A stretch of 5,952 nucleotides of DNA, from assembly GCA_045634445.1 (NCBI GenBank), contig JAZRAG010000001.1, forward strand, positions 1-5,952. The letters are read 5' to 3'. This DNA is from Spyradenecus sp045634445 (GTDB lineage: Bacteria; Verrucomicrobiota; Kiritimatiellia; RFP12; DVOR01). Each line of letters begins with the position of its first letter. Position 1 is the first letter of the stretch. A program made the position numbers and the translations under genes. Positions 1 through 4,748 of this stretch are shown one piece after another. Under the pieces are notes generated by a model, which searched no databases, was not told where the DNA came from, and saw only the letters and a list, made by a program, of their open reading frames with translations.

Positions 1-28
1 CACAAAATACAAAAAGGAGCTCCGTAGG

Positions 29-43
29 GGCCGCTGCGCGGCC
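29..43. repeat. GC-rich hairpin near the left edge
   Basis: GGCCGC-TGC-GCGGCC is a perfect 6-bp stem with a 3-base loop, followed by the palindrome GGCCGGCC at 40-47. On the minus strand a run of five T (A11-A15 on plus) follows after about 13 bases, so it may be part of a terminator for a minus-strand gene beyond the window. It is an isolated palindrome otherwise, so function is uncertain. Confidence 0.4.
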
Positions 44-124
44 GGCCGAGGGGAAATAGATGGGTGATTTTACTATTGAGATTTGATAGACTAACAATGT
101 GACATTTTGGTTTTGTCTGTATCA

Positions 125-129
125 AAGGA
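125..129 (+). promoter_or_regulatory. Ribosome binding site that fixes the LRR gene start
   Basis: AAGGA lies 8 bases before the ATG at 138. The in-frame ATG at 99 has no comparable site and would put 13 residues in front of the signal peptide. No convincing -35/-10 pair stands out in 61-124; a TAGACT at 87-92 is only a weak -10 candidate. Confidence 0.7.
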
Positions 130-137
130 TTTTCGCT

Positions 138-2339
138 ATGAAAAAATTCCTAACGCTTCTCTTCTGTATCTGCTTTGCCGCTTTCAGTTTCGCAGCCACC
201 GCAACCATTAATGGCATTACGTGGACCTATCAAGTCTCATGGGGTAAGGTAAGCATTTACAAATCGTATACCTCATCTGCGATTCCAACGTCAACCAGTG
301 GTGCGATTACTATCCCTTCCACCCTTGGCGGTTATCCCGTGACCTCCATTGGGTCTTATGCGTTTTACTATTGTGACAGTTTAACCTCCATCACGATTCC
401 AGAAGGCGTGACCTCCATTGGCGATTCGGCGTTTGAGGGTTGTACTAGTTTAACGTCCGTGACGATTCCAGAAGGCGTGACCTCCATTGGCAAATATGCG
501 TTTGACTATTGTCGCGGTTTAACGTCCATCACGATTCCAGAAGGCGTGACCTTCATTGGCGCAGGGGCGTTTAAGTATTGTTACAGTTTAACGTCCGTCA
601 CGATTCCCTCGAGCGTGACCTTCATTGGCAATTATGTGTTTAAAGATTGTAGCAGTTTAACGTCGGTGATGATTCCCGAAGGCGTGCCCGAAATTGGCGA
701 TGAGGCGTTTCAAGGGTGTGAGAGTTTAACGTCCGTTGAGATTCCCTCGAGCGTGAAGACCATTGGCGAATGTGCATTTGATGGTTGTAGCGATTTAACG
801 TCGGTGACGATTCCCTCCAGCGTGACCTCCATTGGCTATCGTGCGTTTGATGGTTGTTACAGTTTAACGTCCATCACGATTCCCTCGAGCGTGACCTTCA
901 TTGGCGATTATGCGTTTCGTTATTGTTCTAATCTTTATTATAAGGACACAAATGGTGTTCAATATGAGAGTGAGGAAAAGGTTGTTCTCATTGATGTACC
1001 TGAATCAATGCTGGGTACGTTTGAGATACCTAACAGCGTCCGTTTTATTCATTCTAGTGCGTTTTACAATTGTAGCGGTTTAACGTCCGTCACGATTCCC
1101 TCCAGCGTGACCTCCATTGGCGATGATGCGTTTTCTTGGTGTGAGAGTTTAACGTCCATCACGATTCCCTCTAGCGTGACCTCAATTGGCGATTATGCGT
1201 TTCGTTATTGTAGCGCTTTAGCGTCCGTCACGATTCCAGACGAAGTGACCTCCATTGGCGATGGGGCGTTTTGGGATTGTCGCAGTTTAACCTCCGTGAC
1301 GATTCCCGAAGGCGTGACCGAGATTGGCAGTTGGACGTTTCAAGGGTGTAGTGGTTTAACCTCCGTCACGCTCCCCTTCAGCGTGACCTCCATTGGCGAA
1401 CAGGCGTTTCGAGGGTGTAGTGGTTTAACCTCCGTCACGCTCCCCTCGAGCGTGACCTCCATTGGCAAACAGGCGTTTTGCAATTGTACCAGTTTAACGT
1501 CGGTGACGATTCCCTCCAACGTGACCTCCATTGGCATTTATGCGTTTTACAATTGTAGCAGTTTAACCTCCATCACGATTCCCTCGAGCGTGACCTCCAT
1601 TGGCAGGTATGCGTTTGCTTATTGTAGCGGTTTAACGTCAGTGATGTTTGAAGGTGTGCCACCGACGGTAGAAAGTGGGGCGTTTGTTGGTATTGCATCG
1701 GGATGTAAAGGGTACTATCCCTCAACCAAGGCTGCAGAATGGGAGGCGGTGATTTCAAATGGCATGTGGGAAGGCCTCACGATGGAGGAGGTTTCTATCT
1801 CGGATATCCCAACGTTTGCGGTGCGTGCGACGGTGGTTGGGGATGGACAGGTTGCTGGCATAGGAAAATATGAGGAGGGTGCAGAAGTCACTTTGACAGC
1901 AGTACCAGGCGAAGGTTCTGTTTTCTGCGGGTGGAGTGTGCCGTCGGTGAAGTCTGCAACGTACACCTTTACGATGCCTAATGAACCCGTGGAGGTGACA
2001 GCTTCTTTCGCAGAGGCTTCGCTTGTAAATGCGTATGTGGCAACGAATAGTTTGATGTCTAAGGATGACGCTATCCAGGAAGCTTTAGACGCTGATGAGG
2101 TCTTTACGGCTGATGAAATGAAGGAGATGGCTTTCGGCGCACCTGTCATGGAGGTGAAGGAGGATGTAATCGAACTTGCGATTTCGCTTCAGACTGCGGA
2201 GTCTTTGAATGCTTGGCAGGCGATGGCTTTACAAGGTGCCACACTTGAGATTGATGAAGCGCAGGGCTTGGTGCGGATAAAGGTGCCGAAGGGCGATAAG
2301 CAAGGCGCCTTCTACAAGTTCGTCGTCCCCGAAAAATAA
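138..2339 (+). CDS. Secreted BspA-like leucine-rich repeat protein with InlB-type B-repeat
   Basis: A 733-residue protein. Residues 1-19 form a classical Sec signal peptide (KK, then a hydrophobic run ending FSFA before ATA). About 18 LRR_5 (BspA/TpLRR) units of 23 residues run from roughly residue 57 to 500, with the pattern LTSVTIPSSVTSIG, then AF, then a Cys at a fixed place. One longer island at residues 266-294 (GVQYESEEKVVLIDVPE) interrupts the array, as is common in this family. A cap (VMFEGVPPTV, then CKGYYPSTKAAEW) follows. Residues about 560-626 look like a divergent InlB B-repeat (GDGQVAG, AEVTLTA, FCGW, YTFTMPNEPVEVTASF). The last 107 residues end in FYKFVVPEK and match no family I can name. 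BspA-type proteins are surface or secreted and often bind host or matrix proteins; the ligand here is unknown. I prefer the ATG at 138 over the ATG at 99 because the signal peptide begins there and AAGGA precedes it. Substrate binding and anchoring are inference. Confidence 0.93.
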   Translation: MKKFLTLLFCICFAAFSFAATATINGITWTYQVSWGKVSIYKSYTSSAIPTSTSGAITIPSTLGGYPVTSIGSYAFYYCDSLTSITIPEGVTSIGDSAFEGCTSLTSVTIPEGVTSIGKYAFDYCRGLTSITIPEGVTFIGAGAFKYCYSLTSVTIPSSVTFIGNYVFKDCSSLTSVMIPEGVPEIGDEAFQGCESLTSVEIPSSVKTIGECAFDGCSDLTSVTIPSSVTSIGYRAFDGCYSLTSITIPSSVTFIGDYAFRYCSNLYYKDTNGVQYESEEKVVLIDVPESMLGTFEIPNSVRFIHSSAFYNCSGLTSVTIPSSVTSIGDDAFSWCESLTSITIPSSVTSIGDYAFRYCSALASVTIPDEVTSIGDGAFWDCRSLTSVTIPEGVTEIGSWTFQGCSGLTSVTLPFSVTSIGEQAFRGCSGLTSVTLPSSVTSIGKQAFCNCTSLTSVTIPSNVTSIGIYAFYNCSSLTSITIPSSVTSIGRYAFAYCSGLTSVMFEGVPPTVESGAFVGIASGCKGYYPSTKAAEWEAVISNGMWEGLTMEEVSISDIPTFAVRATVVGDGQVAGIGKYEEGAEVTLTAVPGEGSVFCGWSVPSVKSATYTFTMPNEPVEVTASFAEASLVNAYVATNSLMSKDDAIQEALDADEVFTADEMKEMAFGAPVMEVKEDVIELAISLQTAESLNAWQAMALQGATLEIDEAQGLVRIKVPKGDKQGAFYKFVVPEK
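306..1635 (+). repeat. Array of 69-bp tandem repeats encoding LRR_5 units
   Basis: The LRR array is built of 69-bp units that are near-identical at the DNA level, including synonymous positions: GTGACCTCCATTGGC and TTTAACGTC recur in most copies, and CTCGAG recurs within the IPSSV codons. An atypical segment at about 930-1075 breaks the periodicity (the island). Such arrays are prone to slippage and gene conversion, and the number of units probably varies between strains. Confidence 0.9.
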
Positions 2340-2390
2340 GCGGACCGACATAGCCGCTAAAATTAACCACCCAAATGTTGGGGAAAAGAG

Positions 2391-2419
2391 ATGTGGGGGC
2401 TACGCGCCCCCGCATTTTT
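2391..2419 (+). terminator. Rho-independent terminator of the first LRR gene
   Basis: The stem TGTGGGGGC (2392-2400) pairs with GCCCCCGCA (2406-2414) across a TACGC loop, with one G-T wobble. It is followed directly by TTTTT, then GTGTGTTTT. It begins 52 bases after the TAA at 2337-2339, so it ends the LRR transcript. The hairpin core is repeated near 5184, next to the other LRR gene. Confidence 0.85.
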
Positions 2420-2453
2420 GTGTGTTTTAGCCGTGGAAGGTTCGCTTCGCTCA

Positions 2454-2477
2454 CGCCCAGCACTTCGCGCTCGGGCG
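2454..2477. repeat. GC-rich palindrome between the terminator and the mobile element
   Basis: CGCCC-AGC pairs with GCT-C-GGGCG around a 7-base loop (ACTTCGC). It sits between the LRR terminator and the left arm of the transposase unit and has no T-run. It may be a stray genomic repeat; no function can be assigned. Confidence 0.4.
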
Positions 2478-2501
2478 CATTTTGGTGGTTTCATTTTCCC
2501 A

Positions 2502-2563
2502 TGTCTACAGCGAGCGCATTGCGCGAGTGCCCGTTCCTCAAGCGCTGAAAGCGCGCGGTTGCT
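2502..2563 (+). repeat. Left inverted arm (REP-like), two small palindromes
   Basis: It contains GCGC-ATT-GCGC (2514-2524) and GCGCT-GAA-AGCGC (2542-2554). On the bottom strand the second palindrome is preceded by GTAGC (complement of 2561-2565), similar to the GTAG head tetranucleotide described for REP elements. It is repeated inverted at 3563-3624 with three differences. Confidence 0.85.
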
Positions 2564-2574
2564 ACACGAAAAGG

Positions 2575-3561
2575 ATGTCTTTTTTATCTAAGTATGCTAA
2601 ACTCATCCTAATGAGTGGACAACGCTACCGATTATCAGATTATAGCTACAGCAAAGCGCGCTCTTACATGGTGACGCTTAAGATGCATCTGGCGGCTGCA
2701 CCGCTCTCAGTATTAGACTCAAGTAAGAAAAGTGGACTGCGCTATACCACGCTTACAAAGCCATTTATTTCAGTGATTACCAAACGACTGCTCGACTATT
2801 TTGACCATACAATTGCAGTGAATAGCTTTGTTTTGATGCCCAATCACCTACACCTTTTGATTCATATTCACCGCACAACAAATCAACGTCAATCGAATCT
2901 TGTTCGAGTTGTAGAGAAACTCATCTTATTTTTAAACGAAGCCTATAAAGGGATTTACACAGATGTGACTTTTGACCCCGTGCAATCGTCATGGGATGAT
3001 TCAATCGCATTTACGCGAGAAGCAGAGATGCGCATGCGTCGTTACATCAAACAAAACCCACAACGCGCACTTTTACGTAGCGATTCAAGTTACTGTAAAC
3101 GTAAAACATATCTCGCAAAAGATGGACGCAAATGGTGGTTTTATGGGAATTTTGATCTTGTAAAAAGGCCTACAATTCTCGCGGTGGAGTGTTCTCGCAA
3201 AATATGCCCCGCCTCACCCCTATGGAATAGATGGCAGACTGCGGCAAAAAGAATAACCACAGGATGTGCCGCAATCGGGACATTTATGAGCCCCTGTGAG
3301 AAAATGACACAAACAACCATCTTACAAGCAGGAGGCGCATTGATTATTCTTCTACCAGAAGGCATTTCGCCATATTGGCACCCGGGAGAAGAGATGGAGC
3401 GCTACTGTGCACAAGGCCGAATCCTTTATTTAACGCCGTTTGAACACGAAGAAGCGCGTCCTTCTGCAGCCGTACTCTATGCGCGCTGCCATGCGAATGG
3501 CGGTTTAAAAGAAATACTTTCTCGACTGGCGTGTAATACGCCATCTCTTCCACGAGAATAA
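2575..3561 (+). CDS. REP-associated tyrosine transposase (Y1/HUH) with C-terminal SLOG/DprA-like domain
   Basis: A 328-residue protein from the ATG at 2575. The N-terminal half is a Y1_Tnp (IS200-like) domain: RYRLSDYSYSKARSYMVTL near the start, the metal-binding motif MPNHLHLLI (His91 and His93), and the nucleophile region RRYIKQNP with Tyr157. Such enzymes nick single-stranded DNA at hairpins and form a 5'-phosphotyrosine. From about residue 191 the protein departs from plain RAYTs: ILAVECSRK, a helix with LWNRW, IGTFMSPCEK, ILQAGGALIILLPEGI, then GRILYLTPF, and R.....N near the end. The order resembles the DprA/SLOG Rossmann-like fold (SRK, G..SG, AL..GG..I.vL..G, G.LLSE.P). That assignment is by eye. 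The frame is open back to an ATG at 2482, but this would read through the inverted arm, so I reject that start. ATG 2611 (316 residues) is also possible, because 2575 has only an AAAGG directly abutting it. Confidence 0.85.
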   Translation: MSFLSKYAKLILMSGQRYRLSDYSYSKARSYMVTLKMHLAAAPLSVLDSSKKSGLRYTTLTKPFISVITKRLLDYFDHTIAVNSFVLMPNHLHLLIHIHRTTNQRQSNLVRVVEKLILFLNEAYKGIYTDVTFDPVQSSWDDSIAFTREAEMRMRRYIKQNPQRALLRSDSSYCKRKTYLAKDGRKWWFYGNFDLVKRPTILAVECSRKICPASPLWNRWQTAAKRITTGCAAIGTFMSPCEKMTQTTILQAGGALIILLPEGISPYWHPGEEMERYCAQGRILYLTPFEHEEARPSAAVLYARCHANGGLKEILSRLACNTPSLPRE

Positions 3562-3562
3562 A

Positions 3563-3624
3563 AGCAACCGCGCACTTTCAGTGCTTGAGGAACGGGCACT
3601 CGCGCAATGCGCTCACTGTAGACA
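3563..3624 (-). repeat. Right inverted arm (REP-like)
   Basis: Reverse complement of 2502-2563 with three changes. Its palindromes are GCACT-TTC-AGTGC (3572-3584) and GCGC-AAT-GCGC (3602-3612). The first has an A-T pair (3574/3582) where the left arm has G-C (2544/2552), so pairing is kept. GTAG is present at 3618-3621. The arm begins one base after the transposase stop. Confidence 0.85.
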
Positions 3625-3678
3625 AGCTCACTCATGCCAGCACCTTTCGGCACAGTGGGCCTTTTTCCAATATTTCCG

Positions 3679-3684
3679 TATACT
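3679..3684 (+). promoter_or_regulatory. Possible -10 box before the leader hairpins
   Basis: TATACT matches the bacterial -10 consensus at five of six positions and lies about 25 bases before the first leader hairpin. No recognisable -35 box is found 16-18 bases upstream (the bases there are T/G/C-rich), so support is weak. Confidence 0.25.
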
Positions 3685-3708
3685 ATTGTTCCGGTAAAAA
3701 GAGGGCTT

Positions 3709-3753
3709 AAAAACAGGTTGTTTTGAGGTGCAAAATAACCTGTTTTGTTTTTA
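3709..3753 (+). terminator. Strong hairpin with T-rich tail
   Basis: AAAACAGGTT (3710-3719) pairs with AACCTGTTTT (3737-3746). A G-T wobble and TTTTG/CAAAA (3721-3725 with 3731-3735) extend it to about 16 pairs around an AGGTG loop. GTTTTTAATTT follows. It can terminate transcription coming from the transposase or act early in the leader of the gene at 4262. The A-run on its left side could make it bidirectional. Confidence 0.7.
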
Positions 3754-3767
3754 ATTTGTGTCTTAAA

Positions 3768-3807
3768 AAAGAGAGGGTAGCCCCAAAAAGGGGTTGCTTT
3801 TCTCTTT
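3768..3807 (+). terminator. Second hairpin, terminator- or attenuator-like
   Basis: AAAGAGA (3768-3774) pairs with TCTCTTT (3801-3807). Inside, GTAGCCCC (3777-3784) pairs with GGGGTTGC (3790-3797) with two wobbles around an AAAAA loop, and a small internal loop separates the helices. The T-rich part lies inside the stem, so it is a less typical terminator than the hairpin just before it. Confidence 0.5.
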
Positions 3808-3832
3808 AATCTAATATATTTAATCTAATATA
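3805..3832. repeat. Perfect 14-bp AT-rich tandem repeat
   Basis: TTTAATCTAATATA occurs twice head to tail (3805-3818, 3819-3832), followed by a TAGAT/ATCTA dyad. It is AT-rich and easily melted. It could be binding sites or part of an origin, but there are only two copies. Confidence 0.6.
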
Positions 3833-3860
3833 TAGATGTTAATATCTAATTCGGGTAGTA

Positions 3861-3910
3861 CCGCGACGAATTGTTCTGACCTTTTTGATTGATTGAATTG
3901 AATGTCGCGG
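3861..3910. repeat. Inverted repeat CCGCGAC / GTCGCGG
   Basis: A perfect 7-bp inverted repeat (3861-3867 and 3904-3910) with a 36-base spacer that holds TTGATTGAATTGAATG. It stands out as GC-rich in an AT-rich setting. It could be an operator pair or a long stem-loop; nothing decides between them. Confidence 0.4.
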
Positions 3911-4123
3911 GCTGTTTGAAAGACCTCGGTTATGGAGTGACCTCTTTTGGTTTTGATGTGACCTTGTTTGATGTGAATTGGTATTGTTTGATTGCTTAAA
4001 TTACCTAACGGATTGGAGTTTTTATGCGTGATTTTTCCTTTGATGTACGATAAGTTTGGGCTGTGTTTTTGAACGCGGCAGCTTTCTCTTTTTTACTTCT
4101 TTTCTTTTGATTCGTTGAGTCGA

Positions 4124-4237
4124 ATGGCATTGCGGCGTGCGTTTGCGATTGCGGCGTGCTGTCGGCAGGATGTGATGTGGCGCCTTTCTCGTTTGAGGAG
4201 GGGGCTGGTTTGGTGGATTTTCGGCATTTTTGAGTGA
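4124..4237 (+). CDS. Possible small arginine/tryptophan-rich peptide
   Basis: A 37-residue frame, beginning MALRRAFAIAACC and ending LVWWIFGIFE, with a basic middle (RLSRLRR) and a hydrophobic, tryptophan-bearing tail. It ends 24 bases before the replication-type gene. No good Shine-Dalgarno site precedes it, and part of the coding sequence is the 12-bp repeat ATTGCGGCGTGC. It could be a small membrane-active or leader peptide, but chance is at least as likely. Confidence 0.18.
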   Translation: MALRRAFAIAACCRQDVMWRLSRLRRGLVWWIFGIFE

Positions 4238-4261
4238 TTTACCTTTTGAGGTTTTTGCGGT

Positions 4262-4744
4262 ATGAAGAAGTCAGAACTAGTGAATATGGTGATGTTTATA
4301 GGGCAAGTGATTAAGTTGAAGCCGACTTCGTTGCTTCTTTTAGATCGTGTTGCTTGGCGAGCGAATACGTCTGGAGCATTACGCAAAGGGAATGGTGAGA
4401 AGATTTCATTTCGTGATTGTTCCAAAATGGTACAAATGTCTAAGCGAACACTAACGAATGTTTTATCTGAACTTGAGAAAAATAAGCTAATTTATTGTGA
4501 AGTGGGTGGCAGTGGTGGCTTGGTTATTTCTGAAGTGAAACGCTTATATGAGATTGCAATTTCTCAGTGGCCTTTAAAAGATACTGCGGTGGCTACAGAA
4601 AACAATAATGGTATAGAAGATACGCCAGTGGAAAATTTTGCTACACCAGTGGAAAATTTTGCTACACCCGTAGAAAATTCTGCTACACCTGAGTGGAAAA
4701 ATTTGCTACACAATAACAACTGTACTACACACACACGTATGTGA
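4262..4744 (+). CDS. Winged-helix replication-initiator or helicase-loader type protein (N-terminal part)
   Basis: A 160-residue protein, start fixed by an in-frame stop at 4247 and GAGG at 4248-4251, 10 bases before the ATG. Residues about 20-95 read as a winged helix-turn-helix: LKPTSLLLLDRVAWRA, then ISFRDCSKMVQMSKRTLTNVLSELEKNKLIYCE with a wing after it. This layout resembles the DNA-binding front of phage and plasmid replication proteins (DnaD/RepO-like). From residue 121 there is a linker of TPVENFA repeats and then NNN and T-rich residues, typical of such proteins before the C-terminal domain. The frame stops at 4742-4744, immediately after an (AC)5 tract, and the next frame begins 4 bases later with sequence expected of the missing C-terminal half. 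It may therefore be a split or phase-variable gene. The role is inferred from fold and layout only. Confidence 0.7.
   Translation: MKKSELVNMVMFIGQVIKLKPTSLLLLDRVAWRANTSGALRKGNGEKISFRDCSKMVQMSKRTLTNVLSELEKNKLIYCEVGGSGGLVISEVKRLYEIAISQWPLKDTAVATENNNGIEDTPVENFATPVENFATPVENSATPEWKNLLHNNNCTTHTRM
4622..4707 (+). repeat. 21-bp tandem repeat encoding TPVENFA, with a 23-bp fourth copy
   Basis: Copies lie at 4622-4642, 4643-4663, 4664-4684 and 4685-4707. The first two differ at one base; the third has a few changes. The fourth carries two extra bases (TG after ACACC), so it is read in another frame, as PEWKNLL. Confidence 0.85.
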
Positions 4745-4748
4745 TTCT

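Larger units (their letters stand above)
2502..3624 (+). mobile_element. RAYT-type transposon-like unit bounded by 62-bp inverted arms
   Basis: The left arm (2502-2563) and right arm (3563-3624) are reverse complements at 59 of 62 positions, and they enclose a single transposase gene with almost no spare DNA: the start codon is 11 bases inside the left arm and the stop codon is 1 base before the right arm. No target-site duplication is visible, as expected for HUH (Y1) enzymes. RAYT genes are known to lie between inverted REP sequences, and this arrangement matches. The outer boundary is uncertain because GCTCACT occurs at 3611 and again at 3626, just past the right arm. Whether the unit still moves cannot be told from one copy. 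Confidence 0.8.
3625..4261. other. Gene-poor AT/TG-rich region before the replication-type gene
   Basis: No convincing gene is seen here. It holds two strong hairpins (3709-3753 and 3768-3807), a 14-bp perfect tandem repeat (3805-3832), a small stem TAGAT-GTTAAT-ATCTA (about 3833-3848), an inverted repeat CCGCGAC/GTCGCGG (3861-3910), four spaced GACCT motifs (3878, 3922, 3939, 3960), a TTTGATGTGA duplication (3952 and 3967), a pyrimidine run (4083-4108) and a 12-bp direct repeat, ATTGCGGCGTGC (4129 and 4148). Dense short repeats next to a replication-type winged-helix gene would suit an origin or a long regulated leader. That is inference. Confidence 0.5.

Noticed and set aside
306..1635. 69-bp repeats as a CRISPR or minisatellite locus
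   Set aside because: They encode regular LRR_5 units in one open frame behind a signal peptide.
1715..2149. 144-codon minus-strand frame inside the first LRR gene
   Set aside because: Antisense shadow of the InlB-like region, which is clearly coding on the plus strand.
2482..2574. N-terminal extension of the transposase from an upstream ATG
   Set aside because: It would translate through the left inverted arm (2502-2563), which is repeated as non-coding DNA after the stop codon; the conserved domain begins after 2611.
3634..3667. Terminator from TGCC/GGCA and the CCTTTTT run after the right arm
   Set aside because: The stem is only 4-5 bp with a 10-base loop and the T-run is offset; much weaker than the hairpin at 3709-3753.
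3889..3999. 36-codon frame containing LGYGVTSFGFDVTLFDV
   Set aside because: It looks faintly protein-like but has only TTG/GTG starts, no ribosome binding site, and lies among repeats in a TG-rich strand that favours such residues.
4024..4053. Nine-codon frame MRDFSFDVR after TGGAG
   Set aside because: Has reasonable ribosome-site spacing, but is too short to support, with no regulatory codon run or linked hairpin.
4093..4425. 110-codon minus-strand frame across the replication gene start
   Set aside because: Overlaps the winged-helix coding sequence and the pyrimidine run; no domain is recognised.
4622..4707. Tandem 21-bp units as a CRISPR-like or iteron array
   Set aside because: No spacers, and the repeats are in frame and encode a protein linker; a DNA-level role is possible but unsupported.
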